Under the pieces are notes generated by a model. The model was not told the origin of the DNA, made no database searches, and saw nothing but the letters and a program-made list of their open reading frames with translations. The position numbers were made by a program, and so were the translations under genes. From NCBI RefSeq assembly GCF_030272615.1, contig NC_081412.1, forward strand, positions 99,947,796 through 100,011,795: DNA of 64,000 bases. The letters are read 5' to 3'. Positions 46,601 through 56,919 of this stretch are shown piece after piece (position 1 is the first letter of the stretch; every line of letters begins with the position of its first letter). The stretch is from Cryptomeria japonica (Eukaryota; Streptophyta; Pinopsida; Cupressales; Cupressaceae).

Positions 46601-46869
46601 TGTTCAGGTTTCACATTATCAGAATCATCACATATAATAGTCTTGTACATGTTCTTGATTTCCTCATCACCTAATTCTTCTATATGGCAATGGATGTACA
46701 TTCTAGGGTCTTCTGCAAAAACAACTCCTTTGGGGATTTGGGAAAATGCACCAACATTATCATCCTTTTTAGCTATCTCGGGAACTAGCTGAAATATGGG
46801 CCTAGGGTGTTTGATTACCTTGACTATAGTAGGGTTTGCTATGAATTCATGTATAGAAGAGGATGTCAT
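43632..46869 (-). pseudogene. ORF2 of unknown function
   Basis: The minus-strand ATG at 46869 (MTSSSIHEFIANPTIVKVIK). The N-domain landmarks are IRIVLSRVHG, TGLPSTDNRPDKTKK, RSLRVNDVTNINVRFISM, ANRLNSVFSLCIKSA, CEWLKDELIDNL and FGNLLVCLML. Then come a segment with MEAVIPRTIWVTEMGYET, a basic Pro/Lys linker, LHLDIYKKFLMQVVDELLDE, VYQKDKDKGKGN, an acidic stretch and a coiled-coil tail (KISKIQEEINKLADNFINSS; GLRKEISDALVQGQ) ending at 43632. Seven or so stops and a frame change near 45930 break it. It would be about 1080 aa. It matches the two other ORF2 copies along its length. Confidence 0.7.
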
Positions 46870-47249
46870 GATTATAAATACCTTTTTTTGCCTTTGGAAA
46901 GATTGATTGCTGAAATGCTTTGCCTCTTTGCTTGAAATGCCTTAGCTTTGGAAATTTCATGCTCTTTGAATGTTTGAATTCTTGGTGAAGTAAAATGGAG
47001 TCAAAATCACTAATTTATAATGTTAATTTTCCAACTACAACATTTAATGCATGCCGGTTAAGTAGCCACTTAACTTTATTTGCCGGTATAGAAGTGATTT
47101 CTACTTCTCACCATCAACCGAGGGAATAATAGCATATTTCACATTTGATTGCTAAACCCTCAAAAGAATTTTCTTCAATTAGATGAAGAGACTCCTTCCG
47201 ATGGAGTGCTACTTAGTTCTGCCAGTGGAGTGTTGCTTAGTTCTACCGA
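46870..47249 (-). other. Gag-ORF2 spacer
   Basis: About 380 bases without a gene, AT-rich. The corresponding gap exists in the base-layer copy (27593-27939). No promoter or splice signal is certain. Confidence 0.4.
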
Positions 47250-48311
47250 TGGAGGAGTATTCCCAACACCATTTAGGTCTAACTTTCTAATCCATTATTT
47301 TGAGAATTCTTTCTTAACTTCTTCAACTTTTTCTTTTCCTTTCAAAGTGGAACCTTTCTCATCTGCCAGTGGTGCCTTACTTCTGCAGAAATTTGCAATA
47401 TGTCCAATCTTGTTACAAGCATAACAAGTCACATTATTTTTTTGAATAGCTTTCCCATAACCTATGCTAGTTTGTGTTCTACATTGATTAGATAAGTGTC
47501 CAAATCTTCCACAAACATAACATCTTACATTCATTATGCAATTTTTAGAGTTATGACCAATTTTGTTGCATTTTGAACATTGACTGGTGGGTGCATTGGT
47601 ATTCTGATTACTTCTAGATCTACATTGATTTTCTCTATGACCATACCTGTTACAATTAAAGCATTTGCCATTGAATTTATAAGTAGTAGGTTGTCTTATT
47701 GGTTTGCTATGATCCTGTGTGTTTGTATTACCAGAGCTTTCTCCAACTTCAAAGCCAATTCCACAAGTGTCACCTTTAGGTTTTTGATTCTTCAGCAAGT
47801 TACCAAGTTCTTCTGAGCTTTTCTTGAATTTCTCTTTATGCTGATTTGTAGTATCTAGTTCTCTTTCTAAGACTTCTTTCTACCTCATTAGTTCATTTGA
47901 GTCATTCTGTGTGTGCATCAGATCTGTCTTCAACAAATCATTTTCATAGCTAAGTCTTGTGTTTTCATTTGCAGCATCACTTAGTCTTCTAGTCAAATCT
48001 TCTTCATTCTTCTTTCTATCTTCAATTTCCTTACAAAATCTCATAGTCATATCTTGCATCTCATTCTTTGTTGTCATGTTCTCCTGCTTCAGCTTGTTTA
48101 TCATATCATTAAGAGTTTCCTTTTCATCATTCTCAAATTGCATCTTTTCACAAAGTTCTCTTCTCTTGTTTCTTGCAATAGTAAGATTTTCTTGAAGTTC
48201 TTGAATAATATCCTGAGCTACTTTTAGGTCATCTTCAAGTTTGATATTTTTCAATTTTTCTCCATCATAGTCTGAGAGAGCTGCTTCAAGTTGCTTCATC
48301 AAGTTTTCCAT
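47250..48311 (-). pseudogene. gag: Gag-like protein: coiled coil plus four CCHC knuckles
   Basis: The minus-strand ATG at 48311 (MENLMKQLEAALSDYDGEKL) leads into a long Glu/Lys/Asn coiled coil. One stop at about 47882 separates it from the C-terminal part. Four intact knuckles: CFNCNRYGHRENQC, CSKCNKIGHNSKNC, CYVCGRFGHLSNQC and CYACNKIGHIANFC. The original end, after EEVKKEFSK and a TAA that replaces a Gln codon of the relatives, lies near 47250. It lacks the N-terminal domain of the Gag it is inserted in, so it is a different Gag type. Confidence 0.82.
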
Positions 48312-48368
48312 CTCTACCGGTGTCAAGATCTTCCTCAAGCTGTTAGGCTTCTGAAAATAGAGGACCAA

Positions 48369-48380
48369 GCTCTGATACCA
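48369..48380 (-). other. Primer-binding site, initiator-Met type
   Basis: Minus-strand TGGTATCAGAGC begins two bases after the LTR end at 48383. Confidence 0.9.
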
Positions 48381-48382
48381 AT

Positions 48383-49185
48383 TGTTAGGATTCTCACAAA
48401 TACTGAGAGGGGGGCGTGAATTAGTATCTGACTGGTTAGAGCAATTTCTTAAATTAAAACATGCTGAACATATTAATACTATATACTGGTAAAGAGAAAG
48501 TAATGCAATAAACAGAGATAACAACAACCACATGAAAAGCACACCATAACACAATATTTTAACGAGGAAACCCGGTGTGGGAAAAACCTCAGTGGGATTT
48601 GTGACCCACAATATTCACTTACTGGCCAATAAGAGAATTTTACTGCAACAATAAGGGCCTGCACGTGCAGGAAGGCCAAGTTCCTAGAGCTCACTGCTCA
48701 AATACAAAATAGGAAGTCTCACTGACTTACAAAATGGATTATATAAATCCAGTGTCTTGTACTGCTTCAAAATAGCATCTATAATGCCAGATCCAGTACC
48801 AATTTCTTCTTTGCTTCTTACATAAACCCTTAACCTATAATTTGCATAATAGGTCTGCCTTATTTTGCCTATATATTTTATTTTTTATGTCACAAAATGT
48901 TCTACAATGATCTCTCTTATATAAGAGTCATTTTACAACTTTCCAAGTTGACTTACAATGATTTTACAATAATAAACAAAATATATTACAACAAAAATCC
49001 TGTTGGCCTCTATGTCACTATGCTTCCTTTCACTGCTGGTGCCGATGGTCTGAGTGCTGGTGTAGAATCTAATCTTGCTAGTGCCAGTGGAATGCCTTGC
49101 CGGTGTCATGGGATCGTAAGGTTTCCATCAATGACAAAACCTTCAATCACCTACAATGTCTCATTGGAGTGTGCATTTGCCAACA
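48383..49185 (-). repeat. 5' LTR (803 bp)
   Basis: Minus strand TGTTGGCAAATGCACAC...GAGAATCCTAACA. TATA box CTTATATAAG is at 48916-48925. It pairs with 42620-43422. Confidence 0.88.
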
Positions 49186-50017
49186 AATTTAAGAGGTACA
49201 AAGATTCAGTTCATAAAGAATGCAGCTGGTTGAGAATATTCCTTGAGGAATGAAATAATAATATCTGCATATTGACATCTCAACTAGAAGAGGCAAAAGG
49301 ATTGATTGGTTATTTGAAATTAGTCTTTGATAGTAAGGAGAGAAGATGTGAAGAAATCCAACTAGAAGTGGAGACAAAGGACAAAGAATGTCAAGACCTG
49401 AAAGGAGAAATGGAGAACATCAGGAAAGATCTTGGAAAGTGTCAAAATGAGCTCAAGGTAAGGATCTGGTATGATGGTAACATTGAGGCCTTGGACAAAA
49501 TGTTGGGTAAACAAAAACACACCAAGGATACTAGTGGATTAGGATATGCTGCCAATGAATGCTCCATGAGTGAGGATGTCTCTCACAAGGACGTTTAGTT
49601 TGTCTCCTCTAATGGAGATAACAAGGGTCAGAACTTCATAGTTCAAAGTGTACCAAGAAAGAAGGTTTACCTAGCTACAAACGGTGAGGACTTGAGGCTA
49701 AAAATAAAGACCGGTGCAACAAGAAGAAATAATGCAAATCTTAAAGGAAAAAGAGAGCTAAGAGAAGAGAGGTTCACCGGAAACAAGCATGCAAGAAGGC
49801 AGCCTAAGAGACTCCCCACCAGTGGAAGACAAAGAGATGCAACATCCTAGAGAAGTAGGAGAGCATAAGCCAAACCGGTTAGGTTATCTCATGTTTGGCA
49901 GAATGAATTTGTAAGTAATAAGTCTCCATTCTCTAGTTACTATTTTGCTTGTAAAGAATATGGCCATAGGGTAGAGGAATGCAAAATGATGTCTAGGAAT
50001 AGAAAAGGTGGTTTTTA

Positions 50018-50051
50018 TAGGAATAGAAATTCAGTTTGTAAAAGATGTAAT
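50018..50051 (+). repeat. 34-bp flank duplication, left copy
   Basis: TAGGAATAGAAATTCAGTTT... up to GATGTAAT. The right copy, with two differences, is at 51457-51490. It belongs to the host Gag, and its duplication brackets the 1.4-kb element. It is far longer than the normal 5-bp TSD. Confidence 0.8.
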
Positions 50052-50187
50052 TGCTGGCAAAATGGTCACTGCTCCCCTCAGGATTCATGACAAGGGACTA
50101 ACTGCCTCCCATGTGATCCATATCTATATAGTTTGTATCGGGTGTTGATAGATCAGTCTTTTGAGACAATGACAAACTGGGCCAATA
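50052..50187 (+). repeat. 5' LTR (136 bp) of Gag-only element
   Basis: TGCTGGCAAAATGGTCA...CTGGGCCAATA. The ends are 7-bp inverted repeats if two transitions are allowed (TGTTGGC/GCCAACA). A CTATATAG TATA-like motif is at about 50131-50138. Confidence 0.75.
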
Positions 50188-50231
50188 ATTGGTATCAGAG
50201 CCTAGTCCTCTATTTGTAGAAGCCTAATAGC

Positions 50232-51270
50232 TTGAGGAAGATTTTGAAACTGGTATCGATAAAGAGTTTGAGACAACAGTTGGAAGGAGCTCTTGAAGAT
50301 TTTGATGCAGAAAAAATGAAGAATATCAAACTGGAAGATGAAATCAAAACTGCTTGGGAATTTATCAAAGCACTTCAAGATAACCTGGTTATAGAAAAGA
50401 ATAAGAGAAAATAATTACATGTGCAACTGCAAAATCAAGATGATGAAGAAAAAGAAACTCTTAGAGCTATTGCAGAGAAATTGAGAAAAGAGAACAGTAA
50501 CATGAAGAATGAGATGCAAGATTTAACCATGAGACTATGCAAGGATATTGAAGATAGAAAAAGGAATGAGGAAGATTTGGCCAGAAGACTTAATGAAAGA
50601 TCAAATGAATCTCAAAGGCTTAGTTATGCAAATGATATGCTTAAAACAAATTTGATTCACATACAACATGACAAAGAGAAACTTTTGAGACAAGTTAGCA
50701 CTTTGGAAAGTGAGTTGGTCACTACAAATGAATACAAAGAAAAATTCAAGAAAAGTTCAGATAATCTTGATGATATGCTGAAAAGTCAGAAACTTGATGG
50801 AGAAACAATTGGACTTGGATTTGAACATGCAGAAAGTTCTAGGACTGCAAACAATCATGATCACAGCAAACTGGTAAGGCATCCTAATGCTTATAAATTC
50901 AATGGGAAATGTTTTAATTGCAACAAATTTGGTCATAAATCAAATCAGTGCAGATTTAGGAATAATCAGAACACAAACTTACCCACTGGTTAATGTTCCA
51001 AATGCAATAAAAATGGTCATAACTCAGACAATTGTAGAATAAACGTGAAATACTATATTTGTGGTAGATTTGGACATTTATCTAATCAATGGAGAACTCA
51101 AACCAGTCAAGGTTATGGAAAGGTTATTTAGACAAACAATGTAACTTGTTATGCATGTAACAAGATTGGGCATATTGCAAAATTCTATAGAAGACTATAT
51201 TGGCAAACAATAAAGGATCCAATAACAAAGGAAAATAAAAGGTGACTGAAATCAAGCAAGAATTTTCTAA
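50232..51270 (+). pseudogene. gag: Gag-like protein of the Gag-only element
   Basis: Coiled-coil region (LEGALEDFDAEKMKNIKLED onward, stop at 50412), then an open frame 50421-50993 with CFNCNKFGHKSNQC, a stop, then CSKCNKNGHNSDNC, YYICGRFGHLSNQW (first and last Cys lost) and CYACNKIGHIAKFY. It is the same Gag type as 27940-29012 and 47250-48311, closest to the former. The element therefore took its Gag from the Gag+ORF2 family but has unrelated, much shorter LTRs. No ORF2 is present. Confidence 0.8.
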
Positions 51271-51334
51271 ACAAATGGTGTCAAAGCATTGGGTCATAGG
51301 TTTGAATCCCCTAGGGTAACACTGAGGGGGAGAT

Positions 51335-51456
51335 TGTTGGCAAAATGGTCAGCGGTCCCCTCGAGATTCATGACAAGGGACTAACCGCCTCCTGTACGAT
51401 CCATATCTGTATAGTTTGTATTGGGCATTGATAGATTAGTCTTTTGATGCAATGAC
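51335..51456 (+). repeat. 3' LTR of Gag-only element, end missing
   Basis: TGTTGGCAAAATGGTCAGCGG...GATGCAATGAC matches 50052-50172. The final AAACTGGGCCAAYA is missing and host sequence follows directly. Confidence 0.75.
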
Positions 51457-51490
51457 TAGGAATAGCAATTCAGTTTGTAAAATATGTAAT
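51457..51490 (+). repeat. 34-bp flank duplication, right copy
   Basis: TAGGAATAGCAATTCAGTTT... to ATATGTAAT, then ACATTTGGGCATAG, which resumes the host zinc knuckle. Confidence 0.8.
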
Positions 51491-51950
51491 ACATTTGGGC
51501 ATAGAACATAAGAATGTAGAAACATGCATAAGCCCACTCCCAGTTATGCTAACCAAAGTCCATTTGCTGCTTCAAGAAACATAAATTATATATGTTATAA
51601 GTGCAATGGATCTAGCCATAGATGTATTGAGTGCAGGAAGAAGATTATTCATGCATATGGCAGCCAAGTTAATAGCTATGCCTAAAGGAGAGCTGCTCCT
51701 GCAAGATCAAGATGTCAGTTGAAACCGGTAGCGGGCCACAATGGCATGACCCTGAGAAGATCAAACCAGTCTGATAGAAGGTCTTCTAATCATCCAATTG
51801 GGATGAGTGGAATATGCTTCTATGGCAATATATCATGTCATACTACAGAATATGGTAATGCAAAGACCTAACATCAGAAGAAGATGAGACCTGCTCCAAA
51901 GGCTACAAATGAGAAGAGGAGGGAGTCCAAATAGGTATGAAGAAAGAAGG

Positions 51951-53009
51951 AAGAGAGCATGACCATAGACCAACACTATACATTCAATGCATAGGTGATA
52001 TCTCCTAAAGTTTAGAGGAGATACAAATCCTTAGTGGGGAGCTACATGTTGATGAGATCATTCATCCCCAATGTTGAGAAGGACAAAGATTAAGAATGGG
52101 CTATTACCAACATGAGGGAGGAGTTGAGATAAAAGAATGTGTGCAATTGATATATTGGCTACACATTCACATGGGTGAGATGCATCACTGTTGCAAGTGT
52201 CAAAGTGGGATGTGACACCAGAAGGAGGACAAGTGGAAAAAGTATACTGGCAGAGATATTGAATTGGTACAAGTAAACTGATAGGTGGAGTGTGTTACCG
52301 GTAGGGATAGTTACCGGTATTGAAGAATATGTGGGTCAATATATTCCGGATAGTGGCTCTGGTGGCATGGACAAATGAATTTATATCTCTAATGATATCA
52401 GAAGTTGTCCTAAATGACAGTATGTTGGACTAGTATCCAATCCCATGTGTATGAGACATCATGATGTTAATCGATATTGCAGGTTACCGGTAGAGTGTGT
52501 CAGCTAGTATGAATAATATTGAACCAACATAAAGAAGAGAAGTATGTTCTTTATTGACATGGAATCAATGTGACTTGGCATTGTTATTAGTTTGGGATAC
52601 CAGTTTAGGACCTAACAGAAAAATTAAGACGTGAGGGTTGTGATTCAGGGGAGTTCAGGGTCATATTTTATGATTGGTATCTGATACACTTGACTTAGGA
52701 GGAGATCAAGTGTGATTGCTATTGAATCATGGGCTGATATACAAGGAGATGCAAACATGATGTGAGTTACCTACATAAGGGGAGAATATGTCAAATAGAT
52801 TGGTGTCAACTCTTTGGTTCAAGTGGTTCTAGTTGAGAAGTTGCAAAGTATAGTGGTAAAAAGGGAACAAACAACCAATATAATAAGGGAAGAGAGAACT
52901 TGCAGTTTACCGAATGTCAAGAACCTTTGCCATTGTTGTCAAAGGGGGAGAAAGAATTTGTAGCATATTGGATACTACATGTGTTGACATCAATTCCAAA
53001 GGGGGAGAT
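51951..53009 (+). other. Non-coding 3' region of 2.4-kb-LTR element
   Basis: No reading frame of interest and no pol. It carries ACCGGTA-type words and two PPTs: GTCAAAGGGGGAGAAAG at about 52938 and TTCCAAAGGGGGAGAT at 52994-53009, the second adjoining the LTR. Confidence 0.6.
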
Positions 53010-55395
53010 TGTTGGCATTGTGTTGACATTGATGTCAACCGGTACTGTATGGTAACTAGTATTGCAAATCATCGGTACACAAGTTAGTGCTGGCTTGTGT
53101 TGATGACAAGTATTGAAGACCGGTATGGTATAATGATCAATAAAGTAATGTGTTGGCATTGAGATGTTGCCAACTGGTAAGCATGTGCACGACAAGTTAG
53201 TAAGGTAGAAAAAGGGGATGTCTACCGGATTATGTGTAGGAGATGTATCTGCTCACACAATTAGGTGATATTTCTGCAACACTAGAAGTAGATGTGCACA
53301 ATATGTTGAAATCTGATTCTCTCCTATCATTGGCCCACAGGAGACAAGGATTCACTTCTACCGGTAAGTGGTAATTACTTGGTTTATCTCCTAACATGCA
53401 TGGAATGCATTATGAATCTCTGAGACAAGACAAAGTAAGCTAAGGAAGGTAATTGGATGCATAGACTGGATGAGTAATGTAGAAGATGAGGAATCCCCCT
53501 AAGATTGAGATCAGAGATGTGCACCGGATCGGCATGTGAAGACATGATATGCTACTAGGGAAGAGAAGGAAGAGTTAAATGGTGAGTTTGCCTCCTTCGC
53601 AAACTAGTTGAGAAGAGAACTAGTCAAATGAAGATGAGGCTTTGCAGTTGCACACATGTAGTTACTAATATGTAGATGTAAAGTGGTAAACAAGGAGGAT
53701 GCCACTACCAGTATGAAGGCAGAAACATGCCAATTGGTAAATAAGGAGGATGCTGACATACTGCCAAGAGGATAGAGAGACAAAAGCGAAGTGCTCTTAG
53801 TCTGATGAAGATGCAAATGTGGTGTCATCTGGGATTATTGCTGAGGACCGACATGATTGATGACCAGATTGACATGATCCATTGACACAAGGAAGGTGAA
53901 CACATGAAGGTTAACTAGCAAGGCAAGATATACCGACAGGGTTAGAGAACTGGTAAGCAAAGAGGGATCAATAGTATGAAGCATACACTAGTTGTATGAA
54001 ATTGGTTGGTGACCATACTAGATCAACATAGTGAGCTAAGGTGGATGTCAAAAAAGGTGCCACATGGAGTTGAGGTAGCAGACATGCATCAAGTAGTAGA
54101 TGGAGTGTACACCGACAAGGTTGTTGTAGAGTTGGTTGACATTAAAATGAAGACCTCATAAATCATGGGATGTGTTGTAGAGGTGTGCGACTCGAGGAAG
54201 GTCGAACATAGGTGAGAGAAGGGAGGCATTGATTGATGTAAAATGTCCAGGTGCAGAATGAGGTTGGTGATGCAATCTGCTAAACCATTTATGGTGATTG
54301 ACCAAGTGACTTTTTGATAGATTGTCTATGTTTGCTAAACTTAGCAAATGTGTTTTGGAAGCCACGAGATTGGTGGAGCTTGATTGATTTTTTGTAGGTG
54401 GTCAATCTTTGGAAGGAGATCTGATTGGATTTAGTTTGCCTTGAGGTCAATGAGGAAACCCTAACTGCCTGAAGTTTGAATTAGTTTTTGGCTAGAAGAC
54501 TTTCTTATAAAGATGCAATTCAAAATCGATGGTATTGTGATGTTGGAGGATGTTGCCAGAAGGTGTGATGCCATTTGAAAGAAAAGAGTTGATCTAATTG
54601 TGAGAGTTAAGCAACTGAGGATTTGGAGTTGTAATTGGTAAAGGTATGAGATACTAGTAAGCTGCAAGAAGTACATCACTCAAGACAACCAGTAGTGTTA
54701 GAACCAACTAGAAAGAAGTAGCAACAAGAAAGAAGTGGCAGCTGTAGGCAAGGATTAAGCAGGGTTTAATCAATACTTTGGAAGTAACTGATAACCAGAT
54801 AGAGAGGTAGAAAACTGGTAGAGATTGAATCAGTAAGGGAGTAGTAGTGAGTAGAGGTGAGTAGAGGAAGAGAGTGAGAAGAAAGCAGGCAAGGCAAAGG
54901 CTGAATAGAAGAAAAGTTAGAAAAGGTGAGAAGAGAACCGACAGAGAGTAGAGAAGAGGTGGATCGGTGAAGAGACATATATGTGAGGTTACAAAATTCA
55001 TTTGTAACTAGATCATGATCATTGTATTGATTTTATCTTTTGTATCTCACTGAGTTGGAGCTCAGTGCAGGGGTTGTAGATCCTTGGGTTGGTGCCCTAA
55101 ATTATGGGTTGGTGCCCCAAACATTGTAACCAGATTCCCATTGTGAGGCTAGATTGGAGTAGTAGTCTCCAACAACTTTTCTCACCGAGGTTTTTCCCAT
55201 CTTGGGTTTTCCTCATATATACTGGTGTCATGTGATGTGCCTTTGTGTGATTGCATTATGAAGTCTTGCATTATCTCACTAGTAGGTTTACTTAAGTTTT
55301 CTTAGTTAATTAGTACTCACTCTTAGGATCAAAAGGTGAAAGATTTATGGAAACCACTGATTCACCCCCCTCTTAGTGGTACATTGTGTCTAACA
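53010..55395 (+). repeat. 3' LTR (2386 bp)
   Basis: Pairs with 39539-41954. It starts TGTTGGCATTGTG and ends GTGTCTAACA, followed by AAGTA. TATA motif TTATAAAG is at 54506-54513. The GAGGTTTTTCCC...GGGTTTTCC block is at about 55190. The 5' copy carries an extra repeat of the GGGTTGGTACCC wording near 41650. Confidence 0.85.
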
Positions 55396-55900
55396 AAGTA
55401 GAAGGGACAACTTGTATACTATGGATCCAAGGTCATTCTAATTGAACATCGTAACTAAGACTATTGGGCATGACTTGGATATGTATAAATAAAATAATAG
55501 TCCTACCTTAATAGGAAAGATTATAGTACCTAAGGATGCTCTAGCAATATTTTCAAAACCACGAATAAAAAGAGACACATGATGAATAAGGGAAGTGTCC
55601 ACATTAATTTTATGCAACAAATCAATGCTACAAACATTAAGGCCAAATAAATTGTTCACTAGGGTTCATCTTATATCAATACCATTGATAAGCACAACAA
55701 TCATAAGAGTATCATATTAATTTTGAATCTCCTTGGAAGGTAACTCATCTTGCGAGAACACAACTTGAGCTTTAGGTGTTTTCATAAAACCAATCAAAGA
55801 AGTCATCTTATTAGGTGTCATCATGGATAGAACATCTAATTTATTTAAATAATCTTGTAACATTCCATGATATGTGGATAAAGTTTGAATCAAATCCCAA
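55396..55900 (-). pseudogene. Gypsy aspartic protease region, catalytic triad lost
   Basis: Minus-strand landmarks: a MLQDYLNKLDVLSMMTPNKM-type pre-protease helix, VFSQDELPSKE, then LVNNLFGLNVCSIDLL, LFIRGFENI and LGTIIFPIKVG, ending in PWIHSIQVVPS at the insertion edge. Related elements have Asp-Asn-Gly or Asp-Thr-Gly where this copy has Asn-Asn-Leu, so the catalytic Asp and Gly are both gone. Stops add to the decay. Confidence 0.75.
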
Positions 55901-56891
55901 AGAGATATCTAGGTAGGAGTGGCTATGAGCTATTCAATAAGATCATACTCTTTGCCAAGATGTTGTTATAAATGAGGTGCTAGTGGAAGTATTAGCTGAA
56001 AAGAAGGAAGAGAAGAAGGGATAACTAGAGGAGGATTAGGTTACCTATTGTTCCTTGTATTATATGTGTGATCAATTGAATTGTAACTCTCTTGGGTGAT
56101 TTATTTGGCATACTCATTAGGACTCTTGGTTGAATAACCCCCTTGCATATCAATGAATAGTATGTTAGGAGTGTAAAAAAGCATTAGTATTATAACCACC
56201 GTGAACCACAAAAAGAAGTTTATTTAGAGGTTGAGAATTTTGAGGAGTACTACCACAATGAAAACAACCATAGGCTTATTAGGTGTTTGACAATTTTGTT
56301 CAAAACCATTCACATTTATCATATTAATCAATATTTTAGACATAGATATTGAAAACTTGTTTGAGGAGGTTTTAGGAGAAATGAAATCATCAAGAACATC
56401 ATCTAACATATCAATAATCATCACTACTAAATGGTTGATTATCAGATTGCATGGGAGGTAAATCATCATAAAGGGGATTAGATCATATATCACCATGTTA
56501 CTAGATTTAGAGGATGGCTTGATAGTGATTACTTCATGAGAAGAGTCATCCAACTTATCTAGATCATCATCACAAAATGACATAATAACTATGATGATCA
56601 ATCTTTGGCAAAATGTTTGTTTAGAAGGCTTAGGATAAAGGAACTCATCAAGAGCCTCATCAAGTTCTTCCATACTAAAAGAGTAATAATCACAAAGAAA
56701 AGGATTATCATAGGTAAAAAAATATTGTAAGTAAATATCTGACATTATTGAAAAGAAAAACTAAATTTGTAAATGAAAAATGCATACAAATATAAATACA
56801 CATAATGCATAAATAAATAAACATTTTTTTTTAATGATTTTGACATGAAAGAAACACGCAATGATAAGATCTAATAAAAAAATGCAATGTA
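55901..56891 (-). pseudogene. Decayed gag-side region of gypsy element
   Basis: A minus-strand open frame at 56745-56224 (MSDIYLQYFFTYDNPFLCDY, acidic DDDLDKLDDSSHE) has no clear Gag signature. It lies between PBS and protease, and the region next to the protease (about 56270-56200) has a VVFIVV/CFHC-like remnant. Probably a shortened, decayed gag. Confidence 0.45.
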
Positions 56892-56909
56892 AGAGAGTCG
56901 GGTTCACCA
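56892..56909 (-). other. Primer-binding site of gypsy element
   Basis: Minus-strand TGGTGAACCCGACTCTC, ten bases inside the LTR end. It shares its first 13 bases with the PBS of the 17.3-kb element. Confidence 0.7.
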
Positions 56910-56919
56910 AAAATTTTCA

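Larger units (their letters stand above)
42620..49185 (-). mobile_element. Complete non-autonomous copia-like element, Gag plus ORF2
   Basis: Minus-strand LTRs 49185-48383 and 43422-42620, both 803 bp, TSD AATTT on both sides (42615-42619 and 49186-49190), initiator-Met PBS and PPT in the right places. It carries a zinc-knuckle Gag (48311-47250) and a long ORF2 (46869-43632), each with a few stops, and no pol. It is the best reference copy for the base-layer element at 1-29870, and it lies within the Gag of the 39539-55395 element. Confidence 0.9.
50052..51456 (+). mobile_element. 1.4-kb Gag-only element with 136-bp LTRs (TR-GAG type)
   Basis: 5' LTR 50052-50187, initiator-Met PBS TGGTATCAGAGCC at 50190-50202, Gag frame 50232-about 51270, PPT CTGAGGGGGAGAT at 51322-51334, 3' LTR 51335-51456 lacking its last ~15 bases. 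The size and content fit the TR-GAG class of small non-autonomous copia relatives. It splits a zinc knuckle of the surrounding Gag. Confidence 0.8.
42027..51950 (+). pseudogene. gag: Copia Gag, split by two nested elements
   Basis: Three exon-like blocks. 42027-42619 starts MVKVESIPSPVFNGSNYSIW, the N-terminal DUF4219-like start of plant copia Gags, then YWYNDEAMTEIICWLLDD and LWDRLEKLYSNE. 49186-50051 continues the frame directly with a Lys/Glu coiled coil (SQLEEAKGLIGYLK) and ends in CKRCN. 51457 onward gives the other half of that knuckle (TFGHRT) and a second one (CYKCNGSSHRCIEC), then CFYGNISCHTTEY with its last Cys changed. Both gaps fall exactly at nested elements. At least eight stops are present. 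Confidence 0.8.
39539..55395 (+). mobile_element. Non-autonomous copia-like element with 2.4-kb LTRs
   Basis: LTRs 39539-41954 and 53010-55395 (TGTTGGNATTGTGTTGACATTG...GTGTCTAACA), initiator-Met PBS at 41957, PPT at 52996-53009, TSD GAGTA/AAGTA (one mismatch). After subtracting the two elements nested inside it, the internal region is only about 3.1 kb. It encodes a copia Gag and then has about 1 kb of non-coding sequence. No protease, integrase or RT is seen. It sits inside the protease of the gypsy element. Confidence 0.85.
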
